Source: Gammaproteobacteria bacterium (GTDB lineage: Bacteria > Pseudomonadota > Gammaproteobacteria > Burkholderiales > Rhodocyclaceae). From it: a DNA stretch of 64,000 nucleotides. Shown piece after piece: positions 12,636-23,022 of this stretch. A program made the translations under genes and the position numbers. Numbering within the stretch: the stretch's first letter is position 1; each line of letters opens with the position of its first letter. Under the pieces are notes generated by a model that was given only the letters and a program-made list of their open reading frames with translations, ran no database searches and had not been told where the DNA came from. The stretch covers positions 1 through 64,000 of the forward strand of contig JARFTX010000006.1 in NCBI GenBank assembly GCA_029289265.1, read 5' to 3'.

Positions 12636-13547
12636 ATGGACGCGCTTGCACAAGCTTGGTTTGGGAAGTGTTTCGAGGTGGAGTTCCTGAACGCTCGGGG
12701 TGATGCGTTCCAGCAACTACTGGGGCAGGCGATGAACATGGCTTACCCCGGTGACTTCGTTCAGACGCGCCCTTGGGGCAAGTTGGGCGATGAGAAATGC
12801 GATGGGTATCTGCGCTCGCAGCGCCGTTTCTTCCAGTGTTACGCACCCACTGAACTTCGCCAGTCGGAAACACTGGCGAAGTTACACGAAGACTTCGCAG
12901 GTGCCATGCCATACGCCGAGGAGTTCTTCGATGTGTGGGTATTCGCCCACAATGCGCCGAAAGGAGCAGTCCCGACTTGGCTCATCAAGGAGATTGAGCG
13001 ACTTCAAAAAGAACAACCGAATTTGGTGATTGAGTTGTTTGGCTACGAAGAACTGCGCAAGCTGGTCATGAACCTCCCGACCGGAGATCTCATCGCGCTG
13101 TTCGGACCACCGATCACACAGCAGTCGATGATGTCTCTCGGCTTTTCCGACCTCCAGCCTTTGCTGCAGTACCTGGGCCGGGAAGAGCCGGCCAGAGACG
13201 AGGCGCCGCGTCCGGTGCCGGCGAACAAGCTGAGCTACAACGCTCTGGGCACGGATGTGGAAATCCTGCTCAAGGCCGGCATGACCAAGTCCACTCTGGT
13301 GCGGCAGTACCTGGCCCGTGCCTTGAACAAGGAGCTGGGCATGCGGATAGCGGCTGCCTTCAATACCGAATACCGGCGCTTGGCGGATCAGCACATCGAC
13401 CCGGTTGAGATCTTCGACCGCCTGCGCCAGTTCGCAGTCGGGCCGTGCGGCGCGGATGTAAAGGCGGATGTGGCTAGTCTGGCCGTACTGGCCTACCTGT
13501 TCGAGGAATGCGACATCTTCGAGAACCCTGAAGAGAGTGCAGCATGA
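12636..13547 (+). CDS. ABC-three-component (ABC-3C) effector-like protein with nuclease-like N-terminus
   Basis: A 303-residue protein starting at the ATG just after the methylase stop. The first 70 residues contain YPGDFVQTRPWGKLGDEKCD followed by FFQCYAPTE. This is the D...(Q/E)xK-like layout seen when restriction-endonuclease-like domains are fused to ABC-3C C-terminal domains; here the last motif reads Q-C-Y-A. The C-terminal half is helical and matches no catalytic family I know. It is the first of three overlapping genes (then an 82-aa middle component and a DUF2326 ATPase), the standard ABC-3C order. Role inferred: effector released or activated by the ATPase upon infection. Whether the nuclease site is intact is uncertain. 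Confidence 0.6.
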   Translation: MDALAQAWFGKCFEVEFLNARGDAFQQLLGQAMNMAYPGDFVQTRPWGKLGDEKCDGYLRSQRRFFQCYAPTELRQSETLAKLHEDFAGAMPYAEEFFDVWVFAHNAPKGAVPTWLIKEIERLQKEQPNLVIELFGYEELRKLVMNLPTGDLIALFGPPITQQSMMSLGFSDLQPLLQYLGREEPARDEAPRPVPANKLSYNALGTDVEILLKAGMTKSTLVRQYLARALNKELGMRIAAAFNTEYRRLADQHIDPVEIFDRLRQFAVGPCGADVKADVASLAVLAYLFEECDIFENPEESAA

Positions 13548-13792
13548 TCCTGCCGACCAAGAAACTTCCCCCCGAAAATTCCCTGGTTTACCTGGGCGGC
13601 GAGGTACTGCGCCTGCTCGACGAGCCCAAGACCATTTCCCGCGTATGGCAGGAGTTTCAGGAAAGCCGTATCCGCAAACTTGGCCTGGACATGTGTGACG
13701 TGCCCTTCGACTGGTTCGTGCTGGCGCTGGACCTTCTCAAATTGCTCGATGCCGTCGATTTACGGCAGGGCCGCCTGGAGCGCGCATCGTGA
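13544..13792 (+). CDS. ABC-3C middle component
   Basis: An 82-residue protein beginning with an ATGA overlap and ending in a GTGA overlap with the ATPase gene. It contains LVYLGGEVLRLLDEPKTISRVWQEF and a hydrophobic helix WFVLALDLLKLLDAV. This small winged-helix-like layout, sandwiched between effector and DUF2326 ATPase, is the hallmark of ABC-3C middle components (MC6-like by appearance). It is thought to bridge ATPase and effector. The family is assigned mostly from context. Confidence 0.65.
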   Translation: MILPTKKLPPENSLVYLGGEVLRLLDEPKTISRVWQEFQESRIRKLGLDMCDVPFDWFVLALDLLKLLDAVDLRQGRLERAS

Positions 13793-15537
13793 TCCATCGC
13801 CTGTACAGCACTCTTGCCACGTTCAAGACCCTGGAATTCAAGCCCGGCTTCAATCTGCTGGTGTCGGAACGCCATCGGGCATCCACCGATCTGCAAACCC
13901 GCAACCGGGCAGGCAAGTCCAGCTTCATCCAGGTCGTCCATTACCTGCTGGGCAGCAATGCCGGAACCGACTCGATCTTCCGGAAGCCTGCTCTGGAGAG
14001 CGAAACCTTTGGCATGGAATTCGACCTTGGGCCAAGCAGAGTCGTGGCCGAGCGGCGTGGCCAAACCCAGGGCAGAACGACCGTTCTGGCAGGGGCCCAT
14101 CCTTCGTGGCCCATCCAGCCCGGCAATGCGAAGGGCGCCCCCAGCAGCTTGTCGACCAACGACTGGCGTGCCGTGCTCGGATATGTGTGGTTCGACCTGC
14201 CTGCTGATGGCGGTGCCGGATACCAGCCAACCTTCCGCAGCCTGTTCAGCTACTTCGCGCGGCGTGAAGGCAACGGTGGGTTGCGGCGCCCCGAGATGCA
14301 ATCGTCCCTGCAACAAGTCTGGGATCAGCAACTCGCAGTAGGTTATTTGCTCGGCCTCGACTGGCGGCTGGCCGCGGAATGGCAGAAGGTCAGGGACCGG
14401 GAGAAGACCCTCAAGGAACTGCGAAAGGCTGCGTCCGAAGGCGCCTTCGGCGAAGTCATCCCTGCCAGTGCACAACTGCGGACGCAGCTTGTGCTTGCAG
14501 AGCGCAACTCCAAGAGACTCCAGGAATCGATTGCCCGCTTTGAAGTACTTCCCGAATACCGAGAGCTTGAGAAGGAAGCTTCCCTGCTGACACAGCGCCT
14601 CGGGCTACTGTCGAACGAAAACACGCTTGATCGGGAGTTGCTCGACAGTATCGAGCGCGCCATGAGCGAGGAGCGTGTGCCCAATGCTTCCGACCTTGAC
14701 CGGCTGTATGCAGAAGCAGGGGTCGTCTTCCCTGATGCCGTTAAGCGCCGCTTTGACGAGCTGCGCCGCTTCCACGAGTCTGTGGTCTCCAATCGGCGCC
14801 AATACCTGGAATCGGAAAGAGCAACGGCAGAAGCCCGCATCACTCAGCGCACATCCGAAATGAGCCGCCTCGATCAACAGCGTGGCGAGATCATGCGCAC
14901 GCTTCAATCGAAAGGCGCATTGGATCAGTTCCAGCGCCTGCAGCAGGAATCTGCTCGGCTGGAATCAGCGACGGAAATGCTGAGACAACGTTTCCAGGCG
15001 GCGGAGCAACTGGAAGGCGTCAAGTCCGAGCTGGAACTGGAGCGTGGCCGCCTGCTGCAACGCTTGCGACGGGATTTGATCGAGCAGCACGAACGTGCCG
15101 ACGAAGCGATCGCCGTGTTCGAGGACATTTCTTCCTCGCTCTACGAAGAGGCTGGCAGCTTGACCCTGATACCGGGTGACAACGGTTTGAAGGTGGAGGT
15201 ACAGATTCAGGGTGACCGTAGCCGCGGCATCCAGAACATGCAGATCTTTTGCTTCGACATGATGCTGATGCGCTTGTGTGCAAAACGCGGCATGGGTCCC
15301 GGCTTCCTGATCCACGACAGCCATCTGTTCGATGGCGTCGATGAGCGTCAAGTTGGAAAAGCTCTCTTCATCGGCGCTTCGATGGCCAGGGACTGTGGAT
15401 GGCAGTACATCGTCACGATGAATGAAGACGACCTTCCCCGGACGTTGCCGGAAGGTTTTGATCTGAAAAAACACATGCTTCCCGTGAGACTCACCGATGA
15501 ACGGGAAGACGGCGGGCTTTTTGGAATCAGGTTTTAG
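13789..15537 (+). CDS. DUF2326 SMC-like ATPase of an ABC-3C system
   Basis: A 582-residue ATPase with an N-terminal P-loop (NRAGKSS, about residues 38-44). A long coiled coil (about 195-440, rich in Glu/Arg/Leu heptads) follows, and a C-terminal lobe carries Walker B-like FLIHDSHLFDG (about 505). That is the DUF2326 layout. GTG start at 13789 overlapping the stop of the middle component. In ABC-3C systems this ATPase is the sensor/engine that controls the effector. Its stop (15535-15537) is followed after 1 bp by a copy of the first 19 codons of the DUF499 gene, which shows that the DUF499 gene once lay directly downstream. Confidence 0.75.
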   Translation: MIHRLYSTLATFKTLEFKPGFNLLVSERHRASTDLQTRNRAGKSSFIQVVHYLLGSNAGTDSIFRKPALESETFGMEFDLGPSRVVAERRGQTQGRTTVLAGAHPSWPIQPGNAKGAPSSLSTNDWRAVLGYVWFDLPADGGAGYQPTFRSLFSYFARREGNGGLRRPEMQSSLQQVWDQQLAVGYLLGLDWRLAAEWQKVRDREKTLKELRKAASEGAFGEVIPASAQLRTQLVLAERNSKRLQESIARFEVLPEYRELEKEASLLTQRLGLLSNENTLDRELLDSIERAMSEERVPNASDLDRLYAEAGVVFPDAVKRRFDELRRFHESVVSNRRQYLESERATAEARITQRTSEMSRLDQQRGEIMRTLQSKGALDQFQRLQQESARLESATEMLRQRFQAAEQLEGVKSELELERGRLLQRLRRDLIEQHERADEAIAVFEDISSSLYEEAGSLTLIPGDNGLKVEVQIQGDRSRGIQNMQIFCFDMMLMRLCAKRGMGPGFLIHDSHLFDGVDERQVGKALFIGASMARDCGWQYIVTMNEDDLPRTLPEGFDLKKHMLPVRLTDEREDGGLFGIRF

Positions 15538-15538
15538 A

Positions 15539-15664
15539 ATGGCGATCACTAACCGCGACCGCGTCGGAAAGGCGCTAGAACTCTTGAAAGCAGGTCGCCA
15601 GCGGCAGGCCGGCGACCAGTCTTCAGTCACCGTCTCCACCGGCACGGAGGTTTTGTTCAGATGA
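15539..15664 (+). pseudogene. Remnant 5' end of the DUF499 ATPase gene (insertion scar)
   Basis: An ATG 1 bp after the DUF2326 stop starts a 41-codon frame whose first 19 residues (MAITNRDRVGKALELLKAG) equal the start of the intact DUF499 gene at 17583. After position 15596 the sequence is unrelated, and the frame ends in a TGA overlapping the ATG of the next ATPase (ATGA). It is a leftover of the old gene start that now serves as a coupled leader peptide. An inverted repeat GGTCGCC/GGCGACC (15593-15599, 15611-15617) straddles the point where homology stops. Confidence 0.85.
15540..15596 (+). repeat. Left copy of 57-bp direct repeat flanking the ATPase-PIN cassette
   Basis: Positions 15540-15596 match 17584-17640 at 56 of 57 bases; the only difference is A at 15568 against C at 17612. 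The homology begins at the second base of the start codon (ATG left, GTG right) and ends at codon 19/20 of the DUF499 gene. Confidence 0.95.
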
Positions 15665-17040
15665 TCACCAAACTGGCCGCGAAGAATTTCAAGTCCTGGG
15701 CAGATACCGGGGATGTGCGCCTAGCGCCCATCACGGGCTTGTTCGGCACCAATAGCTCCGGCAAGACCAGTCTCCTGCAACTGCTGCTGATGCTCAAGCA
15801 GACAGCGGACTCCCCGGATCGCAGCCAGGTGCTGAACCTGGGCGATGAACGCAGTCTGGTCGAACTTGGAACGTTTCAGGAACTGGTCTGCTTTCACGAT
15901 CTGACGAAAGCCTTTGAGATCAGTCTGGACTGGTCCTTGCCCACCCCGTTGGTCGTGGAGGATCCGGCAGAGAAAGGGGGCGAACTGTTCCGGGATGACG
16001 CCATCGGCTTCTCCTCGGCGATCGGATGGAAGAACGGCGTGGGCAAGGAGCTGGGGCGCGCGACGGTGAGCGAGATGGAGTACCGCTTCGCCGGCTCGGC
16101 GTTCGGAATGAAACCGGCGGCCGGCAAGAGCAATGAATTCGACCTGTATCAATCGGGTCGGAGCTTCGAGTTCGTCCGGGTACGAGGACGTCCCTGGAAA
16201 CTGCCTCCGCCGGCCAAGTGCTACGGGTTTCCAGACCAGGTCCGCGCCTATTACCAGAACGCCAGTTTCCTGTCCGACCTGGAGTTGCAGTTCGAACAGC
16301 TGTTTTCGCGGGTCTTCTATCTCGGACCGCTGCGCGACTACCCGAAGCGCCAGTACCAATGGGCAGGCGCACAGCCTGCAGACATGGGCCGCCGGGGAGA
16401 ACGGGTAGTGGAGGCGTTGCTGGCTTCCCGCGAATCCGGTGTCACGTATTCGCTCGGGCGCGGGATCAAGCGGCAGACACTGGAGCAGCGCGTCGCCTGG
16501 TGGCTCAAGGAGCTTGAGCTGATCTCCAGTTTCGAGGTCCGGCCGATTACCGAGGGCGGCAAGTTATTCCAGGTCTGGGTGCGCAGGCATCCCAGGGCCG
16601 CGGAGGTGCTGATCACCGACGTCGGTTTTGGCGTTTCCCAGATTCTCCCGGTCATTACGCTGTGCTATTACGCGCCGGAAGACTCCACGATCATCCTCGA
16701 GCAGCCGGAAATACATCTGCATCCGCGCGTCCAGGCGGGACTCGCCGATGTTTTCGTCGAGGTGGTCAGGCAGCGCCGGGTCCAGATCATTCTGGAAAGC
16801 CACAGCGAGCACCTGTTGCGCCGCTTGCAGTTGCGCGTTGCAGAAGAGAAGCTCGCAAGCGACGAGGCGTCGTTGTATTTCTGCTCCACCGAAAAGGGCG
16901 AATCGCGGCTGATGCCGCTGGAACTCGATATATTCGGCAACATCGTGAATTGGCCGAAGGATTTCTTCGGCGACGAGATGGGCGAGATCGCTGCCATGCA
17001 GAAAGCGATTCTTGAACGCAAGCGTCGGGCCACGGCATGA
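15661..17040 (+). CDS. AAA15/DUF3696-type ATPase of an inserted two-gene cassette
   Basis: A 459-residue ABC-like ATPase. Walker A GTNSSGKTS lies at about residues 28-36, Walker B-like EQPEIHLHP at about 346-354, and ESHSEHLLRRLQ (H-loop) follows. The C-terminal DIFGNIVNWPKDFFGDEMGE block is typical of DUF3696 ATPases. The central 150 residues are a variable insert. It is translationally coupled to the remnant leader (ATGA at 15661-15664) and to the PIN protein downstream (ATGA at 17037). Overcoming-lysogenization-defect-like ATPases paired with a nuclease are a common defence design; here the partner is a PIN domain. Named family for the pair not recognised. Confidence 0.75.
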   Translation: MITKLAAKNFKSWADTGDVRLAPITGLFGTNSSGKTSLLQLLLMLKQTADSPDRSQVLNLGDERSLVELGTFQELVCFHDLTKAFEISLDWSLPTPLVVEDPAEKGGELFRDDAIGFSSAIGWKNGVGKELGRATVSEMEYRFAGSAFGMKPAAGKSNEFDLYQSGRSFEFVRVRGRPWKLPPPAKCYGFPDQVRAYYQNASFLSDLELQFEQLFSRVFYLGPLRDYPKRQYQWAGAQPADMGRRGERVVEALLASRESGVTYSLGRGIKRQTLEQRVAWWLKELELISSFEVRPITEGGKLFQVWVRRHPRAAEVLITDVGFGVSQILPVITLCYYAPEDSTIILEQPEIHLHPRVQAGLADVFVEVVRQRRVQIILESHSEHLLRRLQLRVAEEKLASDEASLYFCSTEKGESRLMPLELDIFGNIVNWPKDFFGDEMGEIAAMQKAILERKRRATA

Positions 17041-17522
17041 GCGTGGTCGTCGATACCAATGTGGCGATTGTCGCCAACGGACGTCATGAGGCGGCATCCG
17101 ATCAATGTGTCGACGCATGCATCGATGCCTTGCTCGCTGCGCAAGGCGACGTGGTGTTGGTCGATGACGGCTACCGAATATTCGACGAGTACCAGCGTCA
17201 TCTCTCCCATGCGGGGCAGCCCGGCGTGGGCGACGCCTTCTTCAAGTGGCTATGGAGCAATCAGGCCAATCCGGTGTGCTGTCGCCAGGTCGGCATTACG
17301 CCCGCAGACCTCGACGGGCGCGTTTTCCTGGAATTTCCCGACGATCCGGAGTTGGAGGGATTTGACCGCAACGACCGCAAGTTCGTCGTGGTTGCCCTGG
17401 CGAGTGGCGACGACCCAGCGATTCTCAATGCCTCGGACTCCGACTGGTGGGAATTCCGTGATGCCCTGCGTCGACATGGTATCCGGACTGAGTTTCTGTG
17501 CCCGGAGCTGATGAGAGACTGA
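17037..17522 (+). CDS. PIN-domain protein partner of the DUF3696-type ATPase
   Basis: A 161-residue protein opening with SVVVDTNVAIVANG, the first acidic strand of PIN nucleases. Further acidic positions follow in FDEYQRHL, in GFDRNDRKFVVVALAS (D-x-x-D/K region) and in LNASDSDWWEF near the C-terminus. The four expected metal-binding acids are therefore all plausible, and RNA or single-strand DNA cleavage is the likely activity. No antitoxin is present; control is probably exerted by the coupled ATPase. It ends 60 bp before the intact DUF499 start; a 23-codon frame (17525-17596) in that gap does not look like a gene. Confidence 0.7.
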   Translation: MSVVVDTNVAIVANGRHEAASDQCVDACIDALLAAQGDVVLVDDGYRIFDEYQRHLSHAGQPGVGDAFFKWLWSNQANPVCCRQVGITPADLDGRVFLEFPDDPELEGFDRNDRKFVVVALASGDDPAILNASDSDWWEFRDALRRHGIRTEFLCPELMRD

Positions 17523-17582
17523 GCATGCCCGCATACGTCGAACAAGTCAGAACCATCGAATCATTGAACAGGAAAGACCACT

Positions 17583-20921
<3,339 letters not shown>

Positions 20922-20963
20922 TGCACCGAGGGCCGTCACTGATAGCCCCCGGCGGAGAAAAAA

Positions 20964-21830
20964 ATGGCGCGTAGAAGAAAAACCAGCCCGGCCGAGGACC
21001 TGATGGACCTCGTGGCCATGCTGCCATGGTGGGCCGGCGTGGTGCTCGCCGCTATTTCCTACCTCGCACTGCATCGCATCGCCAGCCAGGAGGTGATTGC
21101 CGCAGTGAAGCCGGGCGAGATGGGTACCATGGTCGCGCAGACGCTCTGGAAGACCTTGGCAACATTCGGGCAATACCTCTTGCCGCTGATTTGCGTGGCG
21201 GGTGCAGGCATCTCGGCGTGGCGCCGGCAAGCACGCCGCAAACTCGTCGCGGATGTCGGCCAGAGCGAGGCAGCCGACGCACTCGACGGCATGAACTGGC
21301 GTGAGTTCGAGATATTGGTGGGCGAGGCTTTCCGGCTGCAGGGCTACGGCGTACTTGAAACGGGCGGCGGTGGCGCCGATGGCGGTGTCGATCTGGTGCT
21401 TTCCAAGGGCACCGAGAAGTATCTTGTTCAATGCAAGCAGTGGAAGGCTTTCAAGGTCGGCGTGGACGTGGTGCGAGAACTCTATGGCGTCATGGCCGCC
21501 AAGGGCGCGGCCGGCGGCTTCGTAGTGACCTCCGGGCGGTTCACCGAAGATGCAGTTGGCTTCGCGAGCGGGCGCAATCTGAAACTCATTGACGGGCCGT
21601 TGCTGCATGGGCTGATTCGTCAGGCTCGGAATTCGAGAGGGCAGGCACCTGTACAGCAGAGCGGACCATTGTTAGTGTCGGCGGCTGCGGATACGCCATC
21701 AGTGCCAGGCTGCCCGACCTGTAGCAAGCCCATGGTGAAACGCACGGCGAAGCGCGGAGCCAACGCAGGCGAGGAGTTTTGGGGCTGTTCGGCTTATCCA
21801 GCGTGCCGTGGCACGAGGCGGCTTGGATGA
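20964..21830 (+). CDS. Membrane-anchored Mrr-type restriction endonuclease with topoisomerase zinc finger
   Basis: A 288-residue protein with two N-terminal hydrophobic segments (about residues 18-36 and 62-80). The Mrr catalytic domain follows, with GGADGGVDLVL (Asp, about 137-147) and LVQCKQW (Q-x-K, about 153-159). A C-terminal four-cysteine topoisomerase-type zinc finger (CPTCSKPM...GCSAYPAC, about 252-283) closes the protein. Mrr-family enzymes cut modified DNA. It starts 42 bp after the DUF499 stop with a GGCGGAG-like site. The membrane anchor suggests action on incoming DNA at the envelope (inferred). It could be an accessory effector of the Hma operon or an independent type IV enzyme. 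Confidence 0.8.
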   Translation: MARRRKTSPAEDLMDLVAMLPWWAGVVLAAISYLALHRIASQEVIAAVKPGEMGTMVAQTLWKTLATFGQYLLPLICVAGAGISAWRRQARRKLVADVGQSEAADALDGMNWREFEILVGEAFRLQGYGVLETGGGGADGGVDLVLSKGTEKYLVQCKQWKAFKVGVDVVRELYGVMAAKGAAGGFVVTSGRFTEDAVGFASGRNLKLIDGPLLHGLIRQARNSRGQAPVQQSGPLLVSAAADTPSVPGCPTCSKPMVKRTAKRGANAGEEFWGCSAYPACRGTRRLG

Positions 21831-21864
21831 CATGCTCTGGTTGATGTCGTGATGCATTAGCAAC

Positions 21865-23022
21865 ATGAGCGAATACCAGTACTACGAATTCGCCGCCATC
21901 GACCGGCCGCTCACCCGAGCCGAGATGGCCGAACTCCGCGCTGTCTCCACGCGCGCCGTGATTACGCCCTCGGGCTTCGTCAATCACTACGAATGGGGTG
22001 ATTTGAAAGCCGATCCGGCCGACTGGATGAGGCGTTACTTCGACGCCTTCATCTACACGGCCAATTGGTGCAGTTGCCGGCTGACTTTGCGCGTGCCGCT
22101 GGCCAATTTTCGCAAGGACGAATTGAAGCCCTTCGCTACCAAATATGCACTAACCATAGAGGCCAGCGATGAGTACTGGATTCTCGACTGGGCGCTTGAT
22201 GAAAGCCAAGACTACGACCGTTTCGCCGAGGACGACGGTAGCGGATGGATGCGACGCCTGGTGCCGATGCGCGATGAATTGCTGCGTGGCGACTTGCGAC
22301 CGCTCTACCTGGGGTGGCTGGCCGGGGCCAGCGGCGGCGAGCTGCGTGAGGACGCGCAGGAACCCGAAGTGCCGCCCGGATTGTCGGAGTTGTCTCCGCC
22401 GCAGCAGGCACTGGTCGAATTCCTGGAAATCGATCCCGACATGCTGGCTGCCGCCATGGCCGGCAGCGCACCCGTTTCGCCGGCGGACATCGCCGAGGCG
22501 AGTCGCATTGATGCCTGGCTGGAGGAATGGCAGCGCGAAGAGATGGTGGCCGTGCTCAAGCTGATCGCGCAGGGCCGAGGGCAGGAAGCGGAACGCCGCG
22601 TCAGGTCCCGCCATGCGGCCTGGCTGAAAGCGCAACGCCCTGCCCACGCCCCCGCCACGCCCAGACGCAGCGTTGCCGAGCTGCGGGAGCTCGCAAAATC
22701 CGCCGCCGCAGTGCGACTGGAGCGCGAAGCGAAGAAGCGCGCGAAGCAGGAAGCCGAACGCCGCCATCAGCGCGAAGCCGATCTGCACCAACTGATGGCC
22801 GAGGTGGACAAACACTGGGACGCCATCGATGCACAGGCGAAGCGCGGTTCCGCATCGGGCTACACACAGGCGGTGCGGGCGCTCGTCGATCTGGCCGAAG
22901 GCTACACGCTCACGTCCAGCCGCAAGGAGTTCGAGCGCGCATTGCGGCGCTTCGTCGTGCGCCATGCGACACGAGGTGCCTTGCTGCGGCGGTTGACCGA
23001 AGCAGGCCTGTGGTCGGGATGA
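21865..23022 (+). CDS. Unrecognised 385-aa protein coupled to a TOTE primase-helicase
   Basis: I do not recognise a named domain. The first 160 residues look globular, with many aromatics (YQYYEFAAI, NWCSCRLTLRVP, YWILDWALDE). A proline-containing linker near 170-190 is followed by a highly charged helical part (about 230-330, Lys/Arg/Glu rich, RLEREAKKRAKQEAERRHQ) likely to be a coiled coil that may bind nucleic acid. The stop overlaps the start of the primase-helicase (ATGA at 23019), so the two are one unit. Proteins with the same opening are, from memory, annotated only as hypothetical in other defence loci. Confidence 0.65.
   Translation: MSEYQYYEFAAIDRPLTRAEMAELRAVSTRAVITPSGFVNHYEWGDLKADPADWMRRYFDAFIYTANWCSCRLTLRVPLANFRKDELKPFATKYALTIEASDEYWILDWALDESQDYDRFAEDDGSGWMRRLVPMRDELLRGDLRPLYLGWLAGASGGELREDAQEPEVPPGLSELSPPQQALVEFLEIDPDMLAAAMAGSAPVSPADIAEASRIDAWLEEWQREEMVAVLKLIAQGRGQEAERRVRSRHAAWLKAQRPAHAPATPRRSVAELRELAKSAAAVRLEREAKKRAKQEAERRHQREADLHQLMAEVDKHWDAIDAQAKRGSASGYTQAVRALVDLAEGYTLTSSRKEFERALRRFVVRHATRGALLRRLTEAGLWSG

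Noticed and set aside
22527-23018. 164-residue N-terminal extension of the primase-helicase
   Set aside because: It overlaps the coding frame of the 385-aa gene entirely and reads as Arg/Ala-rich shadow; the ATGA start at 23019 fits the family.
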